A stretch of DNA of 64,000 bases, from NCBI RefSeq assembly GCF_033118175.1, contig NC_083691.1:15535001-15599000 (forward strand), given 5' to 3'. Made by a program: the position numbers and the translations under genes. Shown piece after piece: positions 56,401 to 64,000 of this stretch. How positions within the stretch are numbered: the first letter of the stretch is position 1; each line of letters opens with the position of its first letter. This DNA comes from Dama dama. Taxonomy: Eukaryota; Chordata; Mammalia; Artiodactyla; Cervidae. The notes beneath the pieces were generated by a model. That model did not search any database, was not told the DNA's origin, and saw only the letters and a list, made by a program, of their open reading frames with translations.

Positions 56401-56911
56401 ATTTAGAAAATAAGAAAGAACCCCAGCAAACCTCATTTGAATGTACTCTTGGGGCAGAAATATGCCTGTCTTCACACTAAAATCTTGGATGTATCATTTA
56501 ATCAGAACTCTGCACCTTTAGGATCCTGACCTACACTCAGTCATTGAGAACAAAAACAACGTGTACTTAAGCTCACTTCGCTACAATTATTAAACAGGAA
56601 AGCTCACAAACCACTCCACTTCTAAAATGTATGTAGTACAAAGATTGGTCTCACCATTCTTTAGGTTGATTGAGATTTGCACTCACTTTCTACAACAGGC
56701 TCTAAACTGCCTTCCAGAAACGAAAGATGATCAAGGGAAGAGAATGAGCCTGCAGCCCCCAGGCATTGTTGGCACAAGGAAAACGGGATGGAGACCCTGT
56801 CCTCCAAGAATTCCTTCTAGACAAAGGGCTTCCATGAAAATGTTCACTGATTTCTGAGAACATGATATGATGAACTCAGATGTTCCTTTTCTACTTCTGA
56901 ATAAAGCACAA
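56401..56911. other. Single-copy DNA, nothing recognised
   Basis: Unique-looking between L1 and a Bov-tA. Confidence 0.5.
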
Positions 56912-57124
56912 CCATGCTGAGTCGCTTCGGTTGTGGCTGACTCTTTGTGACCCTATGGACTGTAGCCCACCAGGCTCCTCTGTCCATGGGATTCTCCAGG
57001 CAAGAATACTGAAGTGGGTTGTCGTGCCCTCCTCCAGGGCATCTTCCTGACCCAGGGATGGAACACGTGCCTCTTATATCTCCTACATTGGCAGGTGAAT
57101 TCTTTACCACTGAGCCACCTGGGA
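56912..57124 (-). mobile_element. Bov-tA SINE
   Basis: Antisense Bov-tA: 'catgctgagtcgcttcggtt', 'actgtagcccaccaggctcc', 'ctgaagtgggttgtcgtgcc', 'acattggcaggtgaattctt', 'accactgagccacctgggac'. It directly abuts an antisense L1. Confidence 0.95.
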
Positions 57125-57330
57125 CAAAGTCTATCCATGTTGTTGCAAATGACAGAATTCCCTTGTTTCTCATGGCTGAATGATATTCCACTGTGTGGGT
57201 GTGTTATCCATTGTGTATATATGTGTATATATATGTGTGTGTTTGTGTGTGTGTGTGTATTCATCTTCTGTATCCATTTATCCACTGAAGGACATTCAGA
57301 TTGTTCCCGTATCTTGGTTAGTTTTCTTTT
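57125..57330 (-). mobile_element. L1 LINE 3' fragment, antisense, with GT/AT repeat
   Basis: 'gtctatccatgttgttgcaa', 'ctcatggctgaatgatattc', 'cactgtgtgggtgtgttatc', then a tata/gtgt stretch at about 57214-57260, then 'ctgtatccatttatccactg' and 'aaggacattcagattgttcc'. These are the antisense of the L1 segment that appears in sense at 61.68-61.80 kb. Confidence 0.88.
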
Positions 57331-58326
57331 TCTTGACTCTCATTCCTATCTTGTACAGCTCAGGAAGGTCTAAATGTTAATTGACACCATAATCAAATCA
57401 AAGCATCCATCTTTCAAAGGGATTGCATTTTAATGTCTTACTGGAAATAATTCTTCTTCTCTAACCCCAGGAAGGTTAGAAAGAGTTTAAGTGACCACAG
57501 GATAAATGTACTGGCCCATTTGAAGGAGTTACTGGTTCCATGGCCCATCTGATTCCTGGCCACGATTGTTGGCATAGTGGACAAAAACACAGAATTGCTT
57601 TGGAGGGACAATGAGGTCTACTTTTAGGATAGTTGACTTCTCCACTGAGCAAATAATCTACCCAAATAAGTGAATACTCCTAATTTTAACAGGAAGAGGA
57701 AACTGGACTCTCAATCATGGCTTGAAAATTGAGATGTATTACCATCAGTTGATGAGATCTGCCCTTAATTACCAGTTTTCAAACTCCACAGTCCTGGCCC
57801 TTTCTAGAGAGTTCAGCCGAAACCGTGCAATGACGTAAGTGTCCTGGGAGACAGGACACCCCCAGAGTGTGGCCCATGGCCCCATTGCTTTATCCATGGG
57901 GGCTGCCCCTCAATCCCACCATCTGACCTCTCGGGTTTGGCTTTAACTCTTGGGTATGATGATTGCCCTTGGGCTCACACTTCACACTGAAGGTTCGGTG
58001 GGAGGAAAAGAGGACCCTCAGTGTTGGATTTAGTTTGCGGAAATATTGCAGAAGCTGCTCTTCACAAAAACATCCTTTCACCATGAGATTTCACAGAAAA
58101 ACAAGGCATCCAACTTTCAGTACTAAGAATAATGTATTCTGGAAAAGTATCTGGTTTGTTTTATGTGAAGGAACCAAGGCAACTGAATATTTAGCTCTCA
58201 GAAGACCTGAACCCTGTGGGATGCATTAAAGGGATCAAGCCTGACTCCTGTTCTACTGGCTTCTCTAACCAGGGCTTTCCTTGGTCTAGAATTCTCATAT
58301 TTGGTTTTGCTCTATTGTTTTATATC
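57331..58326. other. Single-copy DNA, nothing recognised
   Basis: About 1 kb without recognised repeats. The 88-codon plus frame 57963-58229 is basic and Cys-containing but has no known motif. Confidence 0.5.
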
Positions 58327-58515
58327 TGTTATTTAATTGCTAAGTCATGTCTGACTCTTTTATGACCTCATAGACAGTAAACCACCAGGCTCCTCTGTCC
58401 ACAGGATTTCCCAGGCAAGACTACAGGAGTGGCTTGCCATTGCCTTCTCCAGGAGATACAACCCACATCTCCTGCATTGGCAGGTGTATTCTTTACCACT
58501 GAGCCACTAGGGAAT
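58327..58515 (-). mobile_element. Bov-tA SINE, diverged
   Basis: Antisense Bov-tA: 'atttaattgctaagtcatgt', 'ctcctctgtccacaggattt', 'ctacaggagtggcttgccat', 'gcattggcaggtgtattctt', 'ccactgagccactagggaa'. The middle is shortened. Confidence 0.93.
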
Positions 58516-58854
58516 GTGTACATTCTTGTAAATTGCCTGAACTTTATTTTGAATAAATGTAGATGTACATGTCTTTCACTCCAGCACCACTGCTGGGTGA
58601 TGTGTCCTCCTGAAGGTCAGAGTTTAGCTAGAAGGCAGTGAAGGGCTGGCGGGAAAAGGAATGGGTCGGCATCCTTAGGATGCCTGGGGCGGCAGAGCAT
58701 GTTGTCCCCATTTCAAGGAACAATGGGAATTTCTAAAAGGTTTTGATCAGGGAAACGACAGGTCAGACATCAGGTCAGCAATCCCAGCTCCTCCTATGGG
58801 GTAGTGGGACTCCAGGTAGCTGGTGGCGCACCCCTACTTCAGATGCACTCCAAC

Positions 58855-58985
58855 CATCCCTTGGCCACGTGTGAAAATGCAGCTTCCGGGTCAGGGCTGT
58901 GGTGAGCCCGAGGCCTGCATTTCTGAGAAGCTTCCATATGATGTCAACCTTGCTGACTGGGGACCAGATTTTAACAGCAAGGGCT
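58855..58985 (+). mobile_element. MER5A-like hAT transposon fragment (probable)
   Basis: 'gtgaaaatgcagcttccggg', 'cgaggcctgcatttctgaga', 'agcttccatatgatgtcaac' parallels MER5A sense blocks for 'aaatgcaaattctcgggc', 'caatctgtgttttaacaagc' and 'aggtgattctgatg', in a decayed and partly rearranged form. Confidence 0.5.
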
Positions 58986-59149
58986 TAGCCTGAGCCAGGA
59001 AGTGACCAGACAGAAGTGATAAATCATGGCAGTGGGAGAGGAGGGTTGGGGGAAAGGGAGTGCTCAGGACACTACATCCTTGGTCAATGGCCCATGGTGG
59101 CCAGGCCAGGTTCTGTGCCAGGGGTCCAGGAGCCTGGCAAGCAGCCAGC

Positions 59150-59420
59150 TCTGCCACCCACTGTGCCCCCACCCGCTCCCCGCCAGCTCCTCTGGCACCC
59201 AGAGACGCTGATGCTCGCCGAGCACCTGGCGCCTCTCCACCTGCAGCTGCAGCTCCCACAGCTGAACACCTGCCCAGCCGGGCACGCAGGCTCCAGGGAG
59301 GGTGGCACCGCAGTGGCCCGGGATGCGCAGAGGGAGTCGTCGCTCCCGGAGTCTGGAGACGGGGCAGCTGGCAGAAGGAAAAGCATACGGTGTTGGCGGC
59401 AGTTTTATGAAAGGGGGTCT
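59150..59420. promoter_or_regulatory. CpG-rich patch (possible small CpG island)
   Basis: About 19 CpGs in 270 bp at roughly 65% GC by eye, giving an observed/expected ratio near 0.65, well above the surrounding DNA. No transcription start or exon is identified; it may be an orphan island or simply GC-rich DNA. Confidence 0.4.
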
Positions 59421-59744
59421 CCCGAGAGATGTTATTCAGGCAGGTGTCTGGGGAACCGGCAAGTCCTTGTGGAGAAGAGGGAGGCGAAGTGAAGGGGCAG
59501 CTGGTGGGGAGGAGGGTGCTTGATCAAAGGGGATGCTCTCGGCCCATCCTGGAGCCCAGCACCAGGGGGAGGGTCGGGCCAGGGGCGGAGCAAGGCTGGC
59601 AAAGAAAGGCTCCAGGAATGCGTGACTCTCAAAAGGCACCCTGACCTTTTCTAAAGCAAACATCCTAACAGTAAAACTGAAATGGAATTTGCTCTTCTTT
59701 ACAGGAGACAGAGAAAAGGATTGTATGTTTGCGTTTGTTTGTTT

Positions 59745-60230
59745 TACTTTAACTTTTACTTTATTTTTTAATTAGAGGAAAATTGCTTTACAATGTTGTG
59801 TTGGTTTCTGTCATACGACAAAGTGCGTGCTCATTCACTACAGTCGTGTCTGACTCTCTGAGACCCCATGGACTGTATGTAGCCCGCCAGGCTCCTCTGT
59901 CCATGGGTTTCTCCAGGCAAAAATACTGGAGTGGGTTGCCATGCCCTCCTCCAGGGGATCTTCCTGATCCGGGGATTGAACCAACATCTCCTCAGTCCCC
60001 TGCATTGCAGACAGATTCTTGACCGCTGAGCCCCCAGGGAAGCCCATACAACAAGGTGACTCAGCCATAATTATACGTATATCCACTCCCTTTTCAGTCT
60101 CCCTTCCCTCCCCCCATCTTACTCCTAGGTCATCACACAGCCACAAAAAAGAACAATTTTGAGTCAGTTCTAGTGAGATGGATGAGCCTAGAACCTGTTC
60201 TACATTGTAAAGTAAGTTTGTTTTTTAAGA
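59745..60230 (-). mobile_element. Ruminant L1 (L1-BT-like) with 5' inversion, split by Bov-tA
   Basis: Left, antisense 3' end: 'attagaggaaaattgcttta', 'caatgttgtgttggtttctg'. After the SINE: 'gactcagccataattatacg', 'ctcccttccctccccccat', 'ctcctaggtcatcacacag'. From about 60135 the orientation flips to sense: 'ttgagtcagttctagtgaga', 'tggatgagcctagaacctg', 'attgtaaagtaag'. This is a minus-strand insertion with an inverted 5' segment. Confidence 0.85.
59826..60044 (-). mobile_element. Bov-tA SINE inside L1, 14-bp target duplication
   Basis: Antisense Bov-tA from 'gtgctcattcactacagtcg' to 'gagcccccagggaagcc'. Flanks catacgacaaagtg (59812-59825) and catacaacaaggtg (60045-60058) match at 12 of 14 positions. 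Confidence 0.96.
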
Positions 60231-60446
60231 GCTGTTAAAAAGCCAAGTCTTTCTCATTTCAGTGAAGTCTCATTTAGATACTTTTTTTTTTCTTCCTATA
60301 TTCATTTAAGCCACCAAAATCTGTGATTTTTAAAGCCATTCATCCCACACTGAGTCATCCTGAATGATCTGTGGGATTATTAGCATAAAATCTATACTCA
60401 GGTAGTGACTCATAGTGGTAGGTAATTTATATGCCTTCATGGGCAT
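60231..60446. other. Single-copy DNA, nothing recognised
   Basis: A short AT-rich stretch with a T-run near 60283. Confidence 0.5.
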
Positions 60447-60853
60447 ATTGTTGTCGTTTAGTTACCAAGTCATGTCCAAGTCTTTGTGACCCCATGGGCT
60501 GCAACATGTCAGGCTTCCCTGTCCTTCAGTATCTCCTGGAATTTGCCTGAGTTCATGTCCAGTGAATCAGTGATGCCATCCAACCATCTTGTCCTCTGTC
60601 TCCCCCTTCTCCTCCTGCCCTCAATCTTTCCCAGCATCAGAGTCTTTTCCAATGAGTCAGTTCTTCACATCAGGTGACCAAAGTACTGGAGCTTCAGCTT
60701 CAGCATCAGTCCCTCCAATGAATATTCGGGATTGATTTCCTTTAGGATTGATTGGTTTGATCTCCTTGCTGTCCAAGGGACTCTTAAGAGTCTTCTCCAG
60801 CTCCCCAATGTAGAAAGTATTAGTTCTTTGGCACTCAGCCTTCATATTCTCCA
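60447..60853 (-). mobile_element. BovB LINE 3' fragment, antisense
   Basis: 'ttgttgtcgtttagttacca', 'gttcatgtccagtgaatcag', 'tcccagcatcagagtctttt', 'cttcagcatcagtccctcca', 'gattggtttgatctccttgc'. It ends near 'cactcagccttcatattctc'. Confidence 0.94.
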
Positions 60854-61654
60854 AGTTTAATCAGGTACAGTTAATTATATTCTTATCCAGCACTATTTTC
60901 TGACACTAAAAAAAAAAAAACTGTATACATTTTTAGTCATGCATTGCTCAAACATTAAATATTTGTTAAAAATCCCATGGAAATTTCACCAGAGGTTTAA
61001 TCTCATGACTACTTACTGTCCTTTCCCATAAGCCATCAGGCCAGGCTGCCCCTAGTTGAAGGAACTTCATTAATGCTGGGAGAGAAATACCTGAGATTTA
61101 GTACTGCATTAATACCAATGTGTCTGTGGTTACTGATTCTTTAAATCAGTGTTCCTATCTAAAGAAGAAATTCCTCCAATATCAGAAAAAGGTTTTGCTT
61201 GCTTTTTTTGAGTTAGTCGGTCAAAACACTGAGATGAATGGTGAATTTTAAGATTTAGCCAGAAGCATGTATAGTACAGTAATGGGAAGAAGCCAGTTTG
61301 GTGATCCTGCAGAAGATGGACAAAGTTCAAAGATGAATCCAACAGAGCTGGACACAGTGTAAGTCTATTGACTTAGGTCTCAGAGAAGCACCCATGTTGC
61401 TGACCTGAGCCCCACTCACCTCTTCTCCACTTCCCCACCTCAGGGAATCTCTGGGACAACTCTGTCAGGTCTTACTCAGATGTTTCTGTTAAAATTTTCA
61501 GGAGAAAGCAAAATGATTCAGCAGCCTGGGGACATGTGCACCAAAGGAAAAAAAATGCATTTCCAAATTATTGGTATGTTAAGACTTTTTTTTAAAACAT
61601 TGTTGTTCAAAAATTGGCCTGATGTACTCTCACGTACTGAGAAATTAGTCCAAA
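60854..61654. other. Single-copy DNA, nothing recognised
   Basis: AT-rich unique sequence. A 105-codon frame at 61480-61797 runs into sense L1 and is not a gene. Confidence 0.5.
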
Positions 61655-62215
61655 TTTTTAAAAAGCATGTGAATATAGCAGCACTTTATATGGTAGCCAA
61701 GACATGGAAGCAACCTAAATGTCTATTGACACAGGAAAGGATAAAAGAGATGTTACATATATACAGTGGAATATTACTGAGCCACGAAAAAGAGTGAAGT
61801 AATGCCATTTACAACAACATGGATGGAACTAGAGATTGTCACACTAAGTGAAGTTAGAAATAGAAAGAAAAATACCATGTGATATCACTTATATATGTGG
61901 AATCTTAAAAAATGATACAAATGAGCTTATTTATAAAACAGAAATAGACTCACAGACATAGAAAATCAGCTTATGGTTACCAAAGGGGAAGGGGAGATAT
62001 TAATTAGGAGTTTTGGATTAGCAGATACAAGCTATTATATATAAGAGATAAACAACAAAGACCAACTGTGTAGCATAGGTAACTGTGTTGAATATCTTGT
62101 AATAAGCTTTAATAGAAAAGAATCTGAGAAAGAATATATATATGTGTGTGTGTCACTCTACTGTATAACATAAACTAACACAATATTATATTAATTATAC
62201 TTTAATTGAAAAAAA
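61655..62215 (+). mobile_element. L1 LINE 3' end
   Basis: Sense L1: 'agccaagacatggaagcaac', 'aatgtctattgacacaggaa', 'atacagtggaatattactga', 'tggatggaactagagattgt', 'agactcacagacatagaaaa', 'aacaacaaagaccaactgtg', 'gaatatcttgtaataagctt', then an AT/GT repeat and an A-rich end. It overlaps the 55.75 kb copy in content. Confidence 0.92.
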
Positions 62216-62326
62216 AAGCACCTGAAATAAAGATAGATCTTACATAGGCACAGAAGCCTCCTATCAGAGGTCTTAACTCTCTTGGTGCTCATTTGAAAAC
62301 ATAGACACATATGTATGCTGATTATA

Positions 62327-62455
62327 TTGTTGTGGTTTCTCATCACTATATGGTGTCTGACTCTTTACCACACCATGGATTGCAGCACACCAGGCTCCTC
62401 TGTCCTCCACTATCTCTCTGAGTTTGCTCAAATTCATGTTCATTGAGTCGGTGAT
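62327..62455 (-). mobile_element. BovB LINE 3' end, short
   Basis: 'ttgttgtggtttctcatcac', 'tggattgcagcacaccaggc', 'tcctccactatctctctgag', 'aaattcatgttcattgagtc'. Only about 130 bp of the antisense 3' end is present. Confidence 0.9.
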
Positions 62456-62474
62456 ACTATCTATCTATCTATAT
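62456..62474. repeat. (CTAT)n microsatellite
   Basis: About four ctat units at the truncation point of the short BovB 3' fragment. Confidence 0.85.
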
Positions 62475-63045
62475 ACTTTAATACCTTGGCATAAAAAGGA
62501 TTGTTTGACAAAAAAGAAAGAAAATATTTTCTGTTTTCTAAGTCAGGTTATACTTTATGATCCTGTTACAAGCAGTGATCACCTTCATCTGTAAACAAAT
62601 CTGGAGATGGACAAGGAAGATGATATCACTTCCAGCCTGTGGATAAGGAGAGTCTACAGGAAATTATATGACCTTCCCAAGGTCAACTTCCAGCAAGAGG
62701 TAATGACAAGGGAGAAAGCTACTTTTCTCCCAGCATGCTTCTGTGACTTCTTTGCAACTCCTGGGCTCAGAATTTCAGGAGAGACAGTAAGGATGAGTAG
62801 CGCCTGGAGCTGTTCCCTGTTTTCTAGACTTCAAAGCCAGATTCTTTCCAACAGACTCTGCTCCCCAGTCTTCTTAATGACTGTATTTCCAGAAGGGAAG
62901 GACTACCCAGACATCCCCGTCCAAAATGAGTCAAGCTCTTTGCCTCGCACAGTGGAAAATATCCTAAGGTGATACTTGGAAGAAAGCTATTATCCAAAGA
63001 TATCTACCTAGTCCTTCCTTCTAACAGGCATCTCTTTGCTTAACA
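62475..63045. other. Single-copy DNA, nothing recognised
   Basis: No repeat recognised. The 121-codon plus frame 62607-62972 is open but has no domain and no flanking splice evidence that I can defend. Confidence 0.45.
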
Positions 63046-64000
63046 GTTCAGTCAGTCAGTTCAGTCACTCAGTCGTGTCCCGCTCTTTGCGACGCCATGA
63101 ATCGCAGCACACCAGGCCTCCCTGTCCATCACCAACTCCTGGAGTCTACCCAAACCCATGTCCATCCAGTCGGTGATGCCATCCAGCCATCTCATCCTCT
63201 GTTGTCCCCTTCTCCTCCTGCCCCCAATCCTTCCCAGCATTAAGGTCTTTTCCAGTGAGTCAGCTCTTCACATTAGGTAGCCAAAGGATTGGAGTTTCAG
63301 CTTCAACATCAGTCCTTCCAAATGAACACCTAGGACTGATCTCCTTTAGGATGGACTGGTCTTCTTGCAGTCCAAGGGACTCTCAAGAGTCTTCTCCAAC
63401 ACCACAGGCCAAAAGAATCATTTCTTCGGTGCTCAGCTTTCTTCACCATCCAACTCTCACATCCATACATTACTACTGGAAAAACCATAGCCTTGACTAG
63501 ATGGACCTTTGTTGGCAAAGTAATGTCACTGCTTTTTAATATGCTATCTAGGTTGGTCATCACTTTCCTTCCAAGGAGTAAGCGTCTTTTAATTTCATGG
63601 CTGCAATCACCATCTGCAGTGATTTTGGAGGCCAGAAAAATAAAGTCTGACACTGTTTCCACTGTCTCCCCATCTATTTCCCATGAAGTGATGGGACCAG
63701 ATGCCATGATCTTAGTTTTCTGAATGTCAAGCTTTAAGCCAATTTTTTCACTCTCCTCTTTCACTTTCATCAAGAGGCTCTTTAGTTCCTCTTCACTTTC
63801 TGCCATAAGGGTGGTGTCATCTGCATATCTGAGGTTATTGATATTTCTCCCGGCAATCTTGATTCCAGCTTGTGCTTCTTCCAGCCCAGCATTTCTCATG
63901 ATGTTCTCTGCATATAAGTTAAATAAGCAGGGTGACAATATACAGCTTTGACGTACTCCTTTTCCTATTTGGAACAAGTCTGTTTTTCCATGTCCAGTTC
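63046..64000 (-). mobile_element. BovB LINE, antisense, continues past right edge
   Basis: The 3' end is at about 63046 ('agttcagtcagtcagttcag'), then the full antisense 3' region and reverse-transcriptase coding to the window edge. It is well preserved; its coding frame is open to position 64000, so this is a younger copy than the one at 16.2 kb. Confidence 0.97.
63330..64000 (-). pseudogene. BovB reverse transcriptase, partial but open
   Basis: The minus-strand frame is open over about 223 codons from the window edge to a stop near 63330. In order it has the GKGVRQSCILSPCLFNLYAE palm block, the catalytic YADD (about 50 residues downstream), the MAESEEELKSLLMKV helix, QKTKIMASGPITS and the YGCESW segment. 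The RTE family reverse transcriptase copies the LINE RNA at the target site. The amino-terminal endonuclease lies outside the window, so whether the full element is intact cannot be judged. I class it as a transposon-derived partial frame. Confidence 0.93.

Larger units (their letters stand above)
58516..59744. other. Single-copy block with MER5A-like and CpG-rich parts
   Basis: It contains the probable MER5A at 58855-58985 and the CpG-rich patch at about 59150-59420. Overlapping frames up to 158 codons (59016-59492 plus) are in GC-rich sequence, occupy several frames and both strands, and show no domain. Confidence 0.5.

Noticed and set aside
59016..59492. A 158-codon plus-strand frame over the CpG-rich patch
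   Set aside because: Four or more overlapping frames of similar size on both strands occur here, as expected from composition; no known motif.
61480..61797. A 105-codon plus-strand frame
   Set aside because: Its second half is sense L1 3' sequence, so not a host gene.
63255..63951. Plus-strand open frames of 75-81 codons
   Set aside because: Antisense to the BovB reverse transcriptase frame; shadow frames.

Overview
This window is nuclear DNA from a ruminant (cattle, sheep, goat or a close relative). The evidence is its repeat content. It holds about 22 Bov-tA/Bov-A2 SINE copies, nine 5'-truncated BovB (RTE) LINE fragments, three CHR-2-type tRNA SINE fragments, and two fragments with a ruminant L1 (L1-BT-like) 3' end. 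Older mammalian layers are also present: MIR, L2, L1M, ERVL-MaLR LTRs, a Tigger DNA transposon and a MER5A-like piece. Base composition is typical of a mammalian intergenic or intronic region, mostly AT-rich with a few short GC-rich patches.

I found no protein-coding gene, tRNA, rRNA or other functional RNA gene that I can defend. The longer open frames are repeat-derived, antisense to repeats, or lie in GC-rich single-copy DNA without recognisable domains. The only recognisable protein coding is decayed: BovB reverse transcriptase fragments (16.6-17.2 kb and 63.3-64.0 kb, minus strand) and a Tigger (pogo-type) transposase amino terminus (34.6-35.0 kb). The window could be intergenic or the inside of a large intron.

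Layout. 0-0.8 kb is an old L1 on the minus strand. 0.8-16 kb is mixed unique DNA with SINEs, an inverted (twin-primed) L1-BT at 6 kb, a CA-rich minisatellite at 7.4 kb and an LTR at 7.65 kb. A 1.17 kb BovB with perfect target duplications lies at 16.2-17.4 kb. 17.4-29 kb carries MIR, SINEs, an LTR at 23.2 kb and a BovB at 27 kb. An LTR split by a Bov-A2 is at 29.1-29.7 kb. L1, Tigger and L1M remnants occupy 31-36.7 kb. An L2 split by a BovB lies at 36.9-37.7 kb. 38.7-44.6 kb and 50.1-55.2 kb are the most repeat-poor parts. 55-64 kb is dense in nested L1, SINE and BovB insertions, and a BovB reverse transcriptase frame runs off the right edge.

The best-supported observations are insertion histories readable from exact target-site duplications: BovB into L2, SINE into L1, LTR and Tigger, and two L1 copies with 5' inversions. 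Less certain items are several perfect hairpins, short CpG-rich patches, repeat-poor blocks that may hold conserved regulatory DNA, and one 33-residue hydrophobic exon-like frame at 53.2-53.3 kb. I did not see anything resembling a new multi-gene system.
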